DNA from: Myxococcus llanfairpwllgwyngyllgogerychwyrndrobwllllantysiliogogogochensis
Lineage (GTDB): Bacteria; Myxococcota; Myxococcia; Myxococcales; Myxococcaceae
Direction of reading: 5' to 3'
NCBI RefSeq assembly: GCF_006636215.1
Contig: NZ_VIFM01000033.1
Span: 1 to 64,000 of the forward strand
Length of the DNA: 64,000 nt
The position numbers and the translations under genes were made by a program. Position 1 is the first letter of the stretch. Each line of letters starts with the position of its first letter. This document shows, piece after piece, positions 8,315 through 16,783 of this stretch. The notes beneath the pieces are model-generated. The model searched no databases. It worked only from the letters and a program-made list of their open reading frames with translations, and was not told the origin of the DNA.

Positions 8315-9682
8315 ATGGACATCCACGACACCATTCTCTCCGCCATTGGCAACACGCCCCTGGTCAAGCTCAACAAGCTCGTCGGACCGAACGATGCGAC
8401 TGTTCTGGTCAAGTGCGAGTTCATGAACCCGGGCGCGTCCATCAAGGACCGCATGGCGCTGTACATCATCGAGAAGGCCGAGCGGGAGGGGAAGCTCAAG
8501 CCCGGCGGGACCATCGTGGAGAACACGTCCGGCAACACCGGCATGGGCGTGGCGCTGGCGGCCGCGGTGAAGGGCTACAAGTGCATCTTCACGATGCCGG
8601 ACAAGATGTCGCTGGAGAAGATCAACCGCCTGAAGGCGCTGGGCGCGCAGGTGGTGGTGACGCCGACGAACGTCGCGGCCGAGGACCCCCGCAGCTATTA
8701 CGAGACGGCCAAGCGGCTGCACCGTGAGACGCCGGGCGCGTTCATGCTGAACCAGTACCACAACCCCGACAACATCGAGGCGCACTACCAGCTCACCGGT
8801 CCGGAGATCTTCGAGCAGACCGGCGGCAAGATGGACTACTTCATCTCGGGCCTGGGCACCGGCGGGACGATGAGCGGCGCGGGCAAGTTCCTCAAGGAGA
8901 AGATCCCCGGCCTGAAGAACGTGGGCGTGGACCCCGAGGGCTCCGTCTACGAGGGCTACTTCAAGACGGGCAAGCTGACCGAGCCGCACGTCTACAAGGT
9001 GGAAGGTATCGGCGAGGACATGCTGTGCGGCGCCATGGACTTCAAGGTCGTGGACGACGTGCGCCAGGTGGATGACCGCCAGTGCTTCGCGGCGGCGCGG
9101 CGGCTGGCGCGCGAGGAGGGCATCTTCGCGGGTGGCTCCTCCGGCGCGGCCGTGCACGTGGCCGTGCAGCTGGCGAAGGAAGTGGGCAAGGGCAAGACGA
9201 TTGTCGTCGTGCTCCCCGACTCCGGCAGCAGCTACATCAGCAAGTTCCACTCCGATGAGTGGATGCGCGACAACGGCTTCGCCGAGGACAAGAGCACCGG
9301 CACCGTGCGCGACATCATCGGGAGCAAGCAGCGCGACGTGAAGACGGCGCGCAAGGGCGACCGGGTGGACCAGGTCGTGGAGACGATGCGCGGTCACGGC
9401 ATCAGCCAGATGCCCGTGGTGTCCGAGGACGGCCGCGCGGTGGGCATGGTGCACGAGTACGACCTGCTCAACGCGCTGGTCGCCGGGAAGGCGAAGTTCG
9501 CCGACACCATCGACGCCATCGTCTCGCCGCTGCAGGGCGCGCTGTCGCCGGACACGAGCATCGCCCGCCTGCGGGAAATCTTCGCGCAGGACAACGTGGC
9601 CGTCGTGAAGGAGGGCGAGAAGGTCATCGCCATCGTCACGAAGATCGACCTCATCGACTTCCTGCACCGCACGGCGGCCTAG
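8315..9682 (+). CDS. cbs: cystathionine beta-synthase (PLP enzyme with C-terminal CBS domain pair)
   Basis: A 455-residue protein that condenses homocysteine with serine, the first step of reverse transsulfuration. The PLP fold (about 1-325) has the Schiff-base lysine in NPGASIKDRMA (Lys near 44), the substrate loop TSGNTG near 72, and the phosphate-binding GLGTGGTMSG near 185. Two CBS domains (about 335-395 and 400-455) form the regulatory module, seen in QMPVVSEDGRAVGMV and VAVVKEGEKVIAIVTK. A cysteine synthase lacks this module, so CBS is the better call. The gene for the partner gamma-lyase is at 25839-26984. A terminator follows 29 bp downstream of the stop. Confidence 0.9.
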   Translation: MDIHDTILSAIGNTPLVKLNKLVGPNDATVLVKCEFMNPGASIKDRMALYIIEKAEREGKLKPGGTIVENTSGNTGMGVALAAAVKGYKCIFTMPDKMSLEKINRLKALGAQVVVTPTNVAAEDPRSYYETAKRLHRETPGAFMLNQYHNPDNIEAHYQLTGPEIFEQTGGKMDYFISGLGTGGTMSGAGKFLKEKIPGLKNVGVDPEGSVYEGYFKTGKLTEPHVYKVEGIGEDMLCGAMDFKVVDDVRQVDDRQCFAAARRLAREEGIFAGGSSGAAVHVAVQLAKEVGKGKTIVVVLPDSGSSYISKFHSDEWMRDNGFAEDKSTGTVRDIIGSKQRDVKTARKGDRVDQVVETMRGHGISQMPVVSEDGRAVGMVHEYDLLNALVAGKAKFADTIDAIVSPLQGALSPDTSIARLREIFAQDNVAVVKEGEKVIAIVTKIDLIDFLHRTAA

Positions 9683-9711
9683 TCGGCCCCCAGGCAGTCG
9701 CGTCTTGAAGA

Positions 9712-9742
9712 GGGCCTCTCACCGGTGGTGGGAGGCCCTTTT
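9712..9742 (+). terminator. intrinsic terminator after cbs
   Basis: GGGCCTCTC (9712-9720) pairs with GGGAGGCCC (9730-9738) through one G-U pair, with a 9-nt loop and TTTT immediately after. It lies between cbs and the Ada/AlkA gene. Confidence 0.85.
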
Positions 9743-9817
9743 CGCGTCTGGAGGGTGCGTGCCATCGATGTCCGAAAACCGCGAGCGCGCACGACGCCCC
9801 GATGACACTGTCTGGGC

Positions 9818-11326
9818 ATGGACCTGCTCGATTCCGACGCCTGCTACCGCGTGATCCAGACGCGGGATGCCCGCTTCGACGGCCGCCTCTTCGTCGCGGT
9901 GACGTCGACCGGCATCTACTGCCGGCCCATCTGCCCCGCGCGCACGCCGAAGCGGGAGAACTGCCGCTTCTTCGCCTCCGCCGCCGCGTCCCAGGAAGAG
10001 GGCTTCCGGCCGTGTCTGCGCTGCCGGCCGGAGACGGCCCCGGACCTCGCCTCCTGGCGGGGCACCTCCAACACCGTGTCGCGCGCGCTGGCCCTCATCG
10101 CGGAGGGCGCGCTGGACGGAGGCGAAGCGGGCGTGGACGCGCTGGCGGAGCGGCTGGGCGTGGGCGGACGACAGCTCCGCCGCCTCTTCAAGCAACACCT
10201 GGGCGCCACGCCGGTGGCCGTCGCGCAGACGCGGCGCGTGCTCTTCGCCAAGCAGCTCATCCAGGAGACGCGGATGCCGCTGGCCGAGGTCGCGCTCGCC
10301 GCGGGCTTCGGCAGCATCCGGCGCTTCAACGAGACGTTCCAGGACCTCTACCAGCGGCCCCCCAGCGCCCTGCGCCGCAAGCAGGCGGTGGAGACGACCT
10401 CCAGCGCGGCGGCGGAAGCGGGCGTCACGCTGCGGCTGCGCTACCGGCCGCCGTACGACTGGGCTGCGATGCTCGCCTATCTGTCCGCGCGAGCCATCCA
10501 GGGCGTCGAGCAGGTGTCCGACTCGCGCTACCTGCGCACGGTGTCCCAGGACGGCGCGGTGGGCACGGTGGAGGTGTCCCACGAGCCCGCGAGGAACAAC
10601 CTCGTGGCGAGGATTCGCTTCCCGCGCGTCCAGTCGCTCCCCGCCATCGTCGCGCGCGTGCGCAGGGTGTTCGACGTGGGCGCGGACATCGAGGTGATTG
10701 GCGCGCACCTCTCCAGGGACCCCTTCCTGGCGCCCCTCGTGGCGCTGCGCCCCGGGCTGCGGGCCCCTGGCGCATGGGACGGGTTCGAGCTGGCGGTCCG
10801 CGCGATTCTGGGCCAGCAGGTGACGGTGGTGGCCGCGCGCAGGCTCGCGGGCCAGTTGGTGGGACTGTGCGCTGACGCCCCCGTGGACGGACTTGCTCCG
10901 GGGCTGTCGCGGGCCTTCCCTTCACCGGAGCGCGTCGTGGCGACGGACCTGGGAGCGCTGGGGATGCCCTCCGCGCGCAAGGCGTCGCTGAAGGCCCTGG
11001 CGGAAGCGGCGCTTGCGGACCCGCTGTTGTTCCAGCCGTTCGGCACGGTGGAGGAAGGCGTCGCCCGGCTGCGCTCCATCCGGGGCGTGGGCGAGTGGAC
11101 CGCGCAGTACATCGCCCTGCGCGCGCTGCGCGAGACGGACGCGTTCCCCGCCAGCGACGTGGCGCTCTTGCGGAGCGCGGCGACGGACGCGGGCGCGCGT
11201 CCCACACCCGAGGACCTGCTTCAACGCGCGGAACCCTGGAGGCCCTGGCGGGCCTATGCCGCGCAACACCTGTGGGCCGCGGACCCGGGCCTGCTTCCAC
11301 GACTCCAAGAGGTGCGTCATGGCTGA
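9818..11326 (+). CDS. Ada N-domain / AraC HTH / AlkA DNA-3-methyladenine glycosylase fusion
   Basis: A 502-residue three-part alkylation-repair protein. Residues 1-80 are the Ada zinc domain with four cysteines in GIYCRPICP and FRPCLRCRPE; the first equals the phosphotriester-accepting Cys of Ada. Residues 90-185 are an AraC-type helix-turn-helix (AERLGVGGRQLRRLFKQHLG). Residues 200-500 are an AlkA glycosylase with the helix-hairpin-helix SIRGVGEWTAQYIALRAL near 420 and the catalytic Asp in FPASDVALL near 448. It can sense methylphosphotriesters and excise alkylated bases. It overlaps the next gene, ogt, by 8 bp; together they cover all the activities of the Ada response. Confidence 0.93.
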   Translation: MDLLDSDACYRVIQTRDARFDGRLFVAVTSTGIYCRPICPARTPKRENCRFFASAAASQEEGFRPCLRCRPETAPDLASWRGTSNTVSRALALIAEGALDGGEAGVDALAERLGVGGRQLRRLFKQHLGATPVAVAQTRRVLFAKQLIQETRMPLAEVALAAGFGSIRRFNETFQDLYQRPPSALRRKQAVETTSSAAAEAGVTLRLRYRPPYDWAAMLAYLSARAIQGVEQVSDSRYLRTVSQDGAVGTVEVSHEPARNNLVARIRFPRVQSLPAIVARVRRVFDVGADIEVIGAHLSRDPFLAPLVALRPGLRAPGAWDGFELAVRAILGQQVTVVAARRLAGQLVGLCADAPVDGLAPGLSRAFPSPERVVATDLGALGMPSARKASLKALAEAALADPLLFQPFGTVEEGVARLRSIRGVGEWTAQYIALRALRETDAFPASDVALLRSAATDAGARPTPEDLLQRAEPWRPWRAYAAQHLWAADPGLLPRLQEVRHG

Positions 11327-11855
11327 GACTCTCCGCTTCCTCATCGACAAGACGGATACACCCATCGGCGAGCTGGTCATCATCGCGGACCGCGACGGAC
11401 ACCTGCGCGCCGTCGACTGGACGGAACACGAAGGCCGCATGCGCCAGTTGCTGCGCCTGCACTACGGCGCCGGAGGCTTCGAGCTGGACCCCGCGCGAAA
11501 TCCGGGCGGACTCACGGAGACGATGCGGACGTATTTCTCCGGGCGACTCGACGCCATCGACGCACTGTCCGTCCGCACCGAAGGCACGCCCTTCCAGCGC
11601 GACGTGTGGGCGGCGCTGCGCGACATTCCCTGCGGCGCGACGGTGTCCTATTCGGAGGTCGCGAAGCGCATCGGCCGTCCCGCGGCCGTACGCGCCGTGG
11701 GCATGGCGAACGGCGCCAATCCGGTGGGCATTGTCGTGCCGTGTCATCGCGTGGTGGGTGCCAACGGCTCCCTCACCGGCTACGGAGGTGGCATCGAGCG
11801 CAAGCGCTGGTTACTCGACCACGAGTCGCGAGTGCGACGGGCCTCCACGGCCTGA
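11319..11855 (+). CDS. ogt: methylated-DNA-[protein]-cysteine S-methyltransferase
   Basis: A 178-residue suicide enzyme that moves O6-alkyl groups from guanine to its own cysteine. The active site IVVPCHRVVG sits near 138-147, preceded by VSYSEVAKRIGRPAAVRAVG (HTH recognition helix) and followed by LTGYGGGIERKRWLL. The ATG at 11319 has an AGAGGTGCGTC ribosome-binding site and overlaps the upstream glycosylase by 8 bp, so translation is probably coupled. In enteric Ada this domain is fused behind the zinc/AraC module; here it is a separate coupled gene. Confidence 0.95.
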   Translation: MAETLRFLIDKTDTPIGELVIIADRDGHLRAVDWTEHEGRMRQLLRLHYGAGGFELDPARNPGGLTETMRTYFSGRLDAIDALSVRTEGTPFQRDVWAALRDIPCGATVSYSEVAKRIGRPAAVRAVGMANGANPVGIVVPCHRVVGANGSLTGYGGGIERKRWLLDHESRVRRASTA

Positions 11856-11914
11856 AGCGCCCTGCGTATCATCCGGCCCCGCTCCACACCCCTGTCGAAA
11901 GAGGACCTCTGCCC

Positions 11915-12730
11915 ATGCCTGTCGCTCCGCCGAACTCCGCCCGGGACTTCCGTCAGTTGCACGAAGCGGGCTTGTTGCTGCTGGTCAATGCGTGGGACGC
12001 CGGAAGCGCCCGCGTCATGGAGAGCCTGGGGGCCAAGGCCCTCGCCACGACGAGCGCGGGCGTGGCCTGGGCCCAGGGATACCCGGACGGGGACCTGCTG
12101 CCGGTGAGTCGACTCCTGGACACCGTCGCCGCCATCACCCGCATCGTGAAGGTGCCGCTGACGGTGGACATCGAAGGGGGCTACTCGGAGGACCCGAACG
12201 CGGTGGGCGAAGTGGCCGCGGGGGTGCTGGAAGCGGGCGGCGTCGGCATCAACCTGGAGGATGGCTCGGGCTCGGTGGACCTGCTGTGCGCCAAGATTGA
12301 AGCCGTGAAGCGCGCCGCCGCTCGGAAGGGCGCGGACCTGTTCGTGAACGCGCGCACGGATGTGTTCCTGCGAGGCATTGGCCCGGCGGAGCGTCGCGTC
12401 GAGGAGACGCTGGCCCGGGCCCGTCGCTATCGCGCCGCGGGCGCGGATGGACTCTTCGTTCCGGGCCTGAAGACGCCGGTGGACATCAAGGCCATCGTCA
12501 CGGAGGCGGGCCTGCCCTTGAACCTGATGGCGATTGGGGGCCTGCCTCCCGCGTCGGAGCTCGCCTCGCTCGGCGTGCGTCGCGTCAGCGCGGGCGCGGG
12601 CATGGCCCAGTCCATCTTCGGCCGCATCGCGGCGCTCAGCGCGGACTTCCTGCGGGACGGCTCCTCCGCGCCTCCGCCCGAGGCGGGCATCACCTATCCC
12701 GCGCTCAACGCCCTGATGGCCCAGCGCTGA
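11915..12730 (+). CDS. isocitrate lyase / PEP mutase family protein
   Basis: A 271-residue TIM-barrel protein of the PEP mutase/isocitrate lyase superfamily. Motifs include LLLVNAWDAGSARVMESLGA (19-38), the metal-binding VDIEGGYSED near 87-96, GINLEDGSG near 113 and VNARTDVFL near 145. Members cleave C-C bonds of 2-hydroxy acids or act on phosphonates. The KKCGH lyase signature of true isocitrate lyase is absent, so the substrate is unknown. An AAAGAGGACC ribosome-binding site precedes the ATG. It follows ogt by 59 bp and may be cotranscribed. Confidence 0.85.
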   Translation: MPVAPPNSARDFRQLHEAGLLLLVNAWDAGSARVMESLGAKALATTSAGVAWAQGYPDGDLLPVSRLLDTVAAITRIVKVPLTVDIEGGYSEDPNAVGEVAAGVLEAGGVGINLEDGSGSVDLLCAKIEAVKRAAARKGADLFVNARTDVFLRGIGPAERRVEETLARARRYRAAGADGLFVPGLKTPVDIKAIVTEAGLPLNLMAIGGLPPASELASLGVRRVSAGAGMAQSIFGRIAALSADFLRDGSSAPPPEAGITYPALNALMAQR

Positions 12731-12832
12731 GCCGACGTCGCGCGGGCGGACAACAAGACGACGCGGTGTCGCTCGCCCACGCGGAGGGGCACACCGACGT
12801 CGGGTCCAGCCAGCACCTGGCAGGTGAAGCGT

Positions 12833-12857
12833 GGCCGCGCCGATGAATGGCGCGGCC
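12833..12857. terminator. bidirectional hairpin between convergent genes
   Basis: A perfect 9-bp stem GGCCGCGCC/GGCGCGGCC with a 7-nt loop lies between the convergent PEP-mutase-like and MaoC genes. No T-run follows on either side, so termination is inferred from position. Confidence 0.5.
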
Positions 12858-12892
12858 CGTGCCGTCGGTGGTTGCCGAAAGATGGCTCGCGG

Positions 12893-13351
12893 CTACTTCG
12901 CCGCGCCGCCCTCCGGCCGTCGGGCGAACAGCGCGTTGGCGACCTCCGTCATCACCACTTCGCCATTCTGGTTGCGGACCTCGAAGCGGAACTTGATGGC
13001 GCCCCGGTCCGGCTTGCTGCGCGACGGCGTGGTGGAGAGGACCTCGAAGCGCGCGGTGAGCGCGTCCCCGGGGCGCACCGGCCGCAGCCAGCGCAGCTCG
13101 TCGAGCCCCGGTGAGCCCAGACTCGCGGACTTGCCCAGCAGGCTCTCCACCGCGAGCTTGTGGCAGATCGAGGCCGTGTGCCATCCACTGGCGATGATGC
13201 CGCCGAAGATGCCCTCCCGGCCTCCCTCGTCACTCAGGTGGAAGGGCTGCGGGTCGAACTGCTTCGCGAAGGCGATGATCTCCTCCCGGGAGACCACGTA
13301 GGGCCCGGCCTCAATCGCCTCACCAGGTTGGAAGTCGTCGAAGTAACGCAT
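12893..13351 (-). CDS. MaoC-like hot-dog-fold acyl-CoA hydratase/dehydratase
   Basis: A 152-residue single hot-dog domain. The hydratase motif FDPQPFHLSDEGG near 30-42 supplies the catalytic Asp and His, and FGGIIASGWHTASI follows; the C-terminal half has the expected LRWLRPVRPGDALTARFEV. R-specific enoyl-CoA hydratases of this type act in fatty-acid oxidation or polyhydroxyalkanoate supply. The ATG at 13351 has a textbook GAGGAG ribosome-binding site; longer frames upstream are rejected. It stands alone between a convergent lyase gene and a divergent small peptide gene. Confidence 0.88.
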   Translation of the reverse strand: MRYFDDFQPGEAIEAGPYVVSREEIIAFAKQFDPQPFHLSDEGGREGIFGGIIASGWHTASICHKLAVESLLGKSASLGSPGLDELRWLRPVRPGDALTARFEVLSTTPSRSKPDRGAIKFRFEVRNQNGEVVMTEVANALFARRPEGGAAK

Positions 13352-13538
13352 GGGACTCCTCGGATATGGGTGACTCGTGCTGCGTGGCCCCCTGGCACAT
13401 TGCATAGGCCGCTCGCCGGGTCAGGGCAACGCATTGCAGCGCCCATCCGCCCCCGAACCATCTATCCTCGACTTTCTGGACTGGTTGTTTTCATGACAGA
13501 CTGACGTGGCCTCGTCAGGCACTGCCAAGGAGACACGC

Positions 13539-13802
13539 ATGTTCGCGAAGCTGCTCAAGAGCCAGTGGTCCATGGTGCTGTGCATGTTGCTCGTGGTGGG
13601 ACTCGCCGCCCTGTCCATGGGTGAGCCTCAGGCCGCGCTCGTCGAAGGGGAAGGAGACGCGACGTGTGACATGGAAGTGAGCACGCCGCCGGAGGGCATG
13701 CTGCTCGCCGACAGCGAGCACGCCAACGCGGCCTGTCGCCCCGGCTGCGTGGGCCCGTGCTGGTTCTGCCTGCTGGGTGTCTGTGAAAACCGCTGTATGT
13801 AG
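13539..13802 (+). CDS. small exported cysteine-rich protein of unknown function
   Basis: An 87-residue protein with a strong AAGGAGAC ribosome-binding site. Residues 1-32 form a basic start plus hydrophobic segment (WSMVLCMLLVVGLAALSMG), so it should be exported or membrane-anchored. The mature part is acidic (VEGEGDATCDMEV) and ends in a 22-residue tail with six cysteines (from AACRPGCVGPCWFC to the C-terminal CENRCM). I do not recognise a family. The layout of leader, acidic spacer and Cys-rich tail recalls secreted disulfide-bonded peptides or a peptide natural-product precursor, but no modifying enzyme is encoded next to it, so a structural or signalling role is as likely. Confidence 0.65.
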   Translation: MFAKLLKSQWSMVLCMLLVVGLAALSMGEPQAALVEGEGDATCDMEVSTPPEGMLLADSEHANAACRPGCVGPCWFCLLGVCENRCM

Positions 13803-13866
13803 ACAGTCCTCGAAGCGTTGAGCCACCCAGCATGGATGGACGCGGCCAATCTCTGCTCAGAAGTGC

Positions 13867-13896
13867 CCCATGAATCCGTCGCCTGGGATTCATGGG
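13867..13896. terminator. perfect 11-bp inverted repeat after the Cys-rich gene
   Basis: CCCATGAATCC (13867-13877) pairs exactly with GGATTCATGGG (13886-13896) over an 8-nt loop. It lies 65 bp after the small gene and before the convergent lipoprotein gene. No T-run follows, so it may terminate on both strands or be an operator-like palindrome. Confidence 0.55.
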
Positions 13897-13984
13897 CTCG
13901 CGGAGTCAGGGGTCGCGGTCCTCGTCACCAAAGGCTGTGACACTCGGAAGTCTTCCGTGCCGCCATCGGGTGACTCGTCGCGAA

Positions 13985-14010
13985 GGGGGCAGCGCACTCG
14001 GCCTGCCCCC
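13985..14010 (-). terminator. hairpin downstream of lipoprotein gene
   Basis: GGGGGCAG (13985-13992) pairs with CTGCCCCC (14003-14010). It begins 15 bp past the stop of the minus-strand lipoprotein gene; no clear T-run. Confidence 0.5.
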
Positions 14011-14024
14011 TCGCGGTCCTCACG

Positions 14025-15023
14025 TCAGGGTGCGGTCACCGGGCAGGGCCACCACGCGGGCGGAGATGCCCGGTCATCCCAGGCGCCATCCCAGTAGTCT
14101 CGCAGCGTGTACGCCACCGTGTTCGCGGCGGTGCAGAAGCGCTCCGGATGGGGGTTCACGAGCAGCACCTGTTCGAGGCGCGACACGGGACGGATGTACG
14201 TGCCGCAGCGCTGGGTGCTCCCCGGCGGCGGCGGCCCCATGGTGGAGGCGCGCACCGAGTCCACGAGGACGCTCGCGTTGGGCAGCTCACAGGCCATCTG
14301 CTGGAGGGCCTGGCTCGCCTTCAGGACGACGTTCACGTCCACCTTGCGCGTCGTCACGAAGCACTCCTCGGAGGTAGGCGTGTAGCGCATCGTCACCACG
14401 GAGTACCCCTGGGGAATCTCCGGGCAGTTCGGGAAGTCCAGGTGGAAGAGCGGGTGGAGCGCGCCCTCGCGAAACATGATGAAGGAGCTCTCCGTCTGTT
14501 CTCCGTCGAAGCCCTCCTGAAACCCGACGACGATGTCAGGGCTGGAAAGAGCCTCGGTCGGGACTCGGTCCAGCTTGCCGTTGCCGTTGCCGTCCACGTA
14601 GGCCATCACATAGGCCATGCCCAGCCGGGAGCCTTCCTCCCCCATCAGGGCTCCAGGCTCCGGCAGGCGATTGAGGGGCATGCTGAAGGAGTTGGGGAAC
14701 CGGCCGTTCACCTTCACGTCCACCCCGGGATGGTGGAACGACGACCTGGGGCTCAGCCGCGCGCACTTGGAGATGCCCTCCGGGTACGTTTGCTGGACCA
14801 GGCAGTCCACGACGACCTTGGGCCAGGTGTTCCAGAGCAGCGCCGCTCGCAGCCGGTCGGAGTTGGAGTTGCCCAGATCGAATGAAGCGCTGGATTGAAG
14901 CGTCCCCTCCAGCGTGAGCAGCGGCTCATCCCCCGCCTCGTCCCCCAGGACACCGCCGCACCCCGCCAATGCCAGTGAAAGCAGGCCCCACTTCCAGAAA
15001 CCGCGCTCCAGCCTCGTCGTCAT
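14025..15023 (-). CDS. lipoprotein of unknown function with a calcium-loop-like motif
   Basis: A 332-residue protein with a signal peptide ending in a lipobox (SLALAGC, Cys near 22), so it is lipid-anchored, probably in the outer membrane. YVDGNGNGKLD near 146-156 reads like an EF-hand/dockerin calcium loop. Seven or more cysteines are scattered through the mature chain, suggesting disulfides. I recognise no catalytic family. The ATG at 15023 has a GAGGAAGG ribosome-binding site. It is 164 bp downstream of the caspase gene in the same direction and could be the last gene of that cassette, though the gap allows its own promoter. Confidence 0.8.
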   Translation of the reverse strand: MTTRLERGFWKWGLLSLALAGCGGVLGDEAGDEPLLTLEGTLQSSASFDLGNSNSDRLRAALLWNTWPKVVVDCLVQQTYPEGISKCARLSPRSSFHHPGVDVKVNGRFPNSFSMPLNRLPEPGALMGEEGSRLGMAYVMAYVDGNGNGKLDRVPTEALSSPDIVVGFQEGFDGEQTESSFIMFREGALHPLFHLDFPNCPEIPQGYSVVTMRYTPTSEECFVTTRKVDVNVVLKASQALQQMACELPNASVLVDSVRASTMGPPPPGSTQRCGTYIRPVSRLEQVLLVNPHPERFCTAANTVAYTLRDYWDGAWDDRASPPAWWPCPVTAP

Positions 15024-15187
15024 ATGGCCTTCCTCTCGGTGCATGGGAGCAATCCCATGTCGCGTGACAGACACCGGCCAGGAGACACGCGCGCCTTGCT
15101 TCGAATGCGCTCGGGCCACCTGAACGATGCGAGAAAGGAGACGCGCGGACAGCGAGGCGTGGGACATCCCTTCCACGCGCTTCCGTG

Positions 15188-16783
15188 TCACAGCCCCCAG
15201 GTGCAACCCAGTAGCAGGTGTGGCGCGAGTTGCGTGCGGAGCTTTTCATCCTCGCGCATCAACGCGACATGGCCGCCCAGCCGGGCGAAGAGGCCCGTGC
15301 GCGCCCCCACCGGCACCTCCGCGGAGAGCGAGGCGAACGCGGCTGCTCCCGCGCCCGTGCGTGTCCGCCGCGCGGGCAGCCCCAGCTCCCGGCGTCGCTC
15401 CGCATCCGGGCTCGTCGCGCGTTGAACCAGGCCCAGCACGCCGAGGCCCGCATGGGCTCCGGCCCAGACACGTCCCACGGAGCCCGCCACGCCCAGGCCA
15501 CTCCACAGCCCCAACTCCAACTGCTCCAAGTCCTGCGCGGTAGTTGAGCCCCGGGTGGCTCCCAGCGTGAGTCCGCCAAGGAAGGACACGCCCAGGCCTC
15601 CCGTGCCCTCGCGCGCGAGCAGCACGCCCACCTGCGGCCCCCATCCACCCAACTGCGTCGAGGAGCGGCCCGCGCCCAGCGCCGCTTGAAGTCGCCAGGA
15701 GCTGGCCTCCAGGAGTTCGCCCTTGCGCTGGTGCAGGGCCAGGGTGCGCACCTCCAGGGACTCGGGATTCAAGCGCTGCCTCTCGCCCCAGGGCAGGTAC
15801 ACCTTGCCGTAGAGCACCTGTGAGCCACGCCGCACCTGCACGCGGTAGCGCCCCGAAGGCAGGGCGATGCTCACCGGGTCCTCCGCCCGCGGCTCCACCT
15901 CCGCCATCACCTGCAACGTGCGCTCGTCCACGAGCACGACGCTGTCCCCCACCAAGGGAGGAAGTTCGAGGTGCGCGTGGGCTCGCGAGAGCGTGGTGAG
16001 GAACAGGTCCCCTTCTCCCGCGAGCTGGCTGGACAGCTCCGGGTGCTGCACCGCCGCCGTGGAGCCATGGGAGCCCGCGAGCGTGCGGTGGTAGACGTGG
16101 CCATACGCTTCCGTGAGGGTGACGCGGCCGTCGGCGTCCACATCCGCCGCGCCCCGCAGGCCCGAAATCAGGTGGTGCGTGAAGAACGAGCCCCGGAGGC
16201 TGTCCGACTCCTGCGCGACCTCGTGTGCGCCGGCGGAGGCGATGAACACGCGGCCCTCCGGCCCCACCTGTCGGAGGAAGGAGACATCGAAGGCGGGCGC
16301 GGACTTGAGGCCCTTGGACCGGCCGCGCACGAGCGCGCCACTGTGACAGGCATCCAGCATGGCGATGGTGACGGTGGCCGGGACTTCGGCGAGCAGCCGT
16401 TGCAGCTCCGCGAGCGGGAGCGCCTCCCCACCCATGCGCAGCGCGGCCTCGTCTCCGTGGCCTGAGTAGAAGAAGAACAGCAGCGTGCGCTCCCCGGCGC
16501 GTCGAGCCTCCTCGATGCGGCCTCGCATCCGCGCCAGTCCCAGCCGGAGATTGGAGACCGACTCACCGCGCAGGAGGATGCGGCGGTCCTCGGGCACACC
16601 GCCAAGCTGGCCGAAGACCGCGTCCATGCGTTCGGCGTCCTGCTGCGCCCAGCGCAGGGGCTCATCCGTGTCCCGGCCCAGGTTGTGTCCCACGCTGATG
16701 GAGAACCGGTTCTCCGCGCTCGCGACAGAGGCGGCGAGGAGGACGAGCAGGCCTCCGAGCGCGCGCGCGGCCCTGGCGCTCAA
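15188..16783 (-). CDS. exported caspase-family (C14) peptidase with C-terminal probable outer-membrane beta-barrel
   Basis: A 531-residue protein. Residues 1-23 are a signal peptide (GGLLVLLAASVASA). Residues 24-235 are a caspase/metacaspase-like domain with the dyad His in FFYSGHGDEA near 108 and Cys in IAMLDACHSGALV near 147. Residues 265-345 resemble a PEGA-type beta-sandwich. Residues 350-531 are Gly/Leu-rich alternating strands ending in aromatic-hydrophobic LLLGCTWGL, as in small outer-membrane barrels. The start is a TTG, supported by an AAGGAGC ribosome-binding site 8 nt upstream and by its TTGA overlap with the preceding gene's stop. An envelope caspase under an ECF sigma factor is the striking feature. 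Confidence 0.88.
   Translation of the reverse strand: MSARAARALGGLLVLLAASVASAENRFSISVGHNLGRDTDEPLRWAQQDAERMDAVFGQLGGVPEDRRILLRGESVSNLRLGLARMRGRIEEARRAGERTLLFFFYSGHGDEAALRMGGEALPLAELQRLLAEVPATVTIAMLDACHSGALVRGRSKGLKSAPAFDVSFLRQVGPEGRVFIASAGAHEVAQESDSLRGSFFTHHLISGLRGAADVDADGRVTLTEAYGHVYHRTLAGSHGSTAAVQHPELSSQLAGEGDLFLTTLSRAHAHLELPPLVGDSVVLVDERTLQVMAEVEPRAEDPVSIALPSGRYRVQVRRGSQVLYGKVYLPWGERQRLNPESLEVRTLALHQRKGELLEASSWRLQAALGAGRSSTQLGGWGPQVGVLLAREGTGGLGVSFLGGLTLGATRGSTTAQDLEQLELGLWSGLGVAGSVGRVWAGAHAGLGVLGLVQRATSPDAERRRELGLPARRTRTGAGAAAFASLSAEVPVGARTGLFARLGGHVALMREDEKLRTQLAPHLLLGCTWGL

Noticed and set aside
13391-13410. Sigma-54 promoter (TGGCAC...TTGCA) before the Cys-rich gene
   Set aside because: The two halves are only one base apart instead of five, so the spacing is wrong.
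15188-16783. Caspase as a cytoplasmic effector of a CBASS- or gasdermin-type defence system
   Set aside because: It has a signal peptide and no cyclase, gasdermin or nuclease gene is linked.
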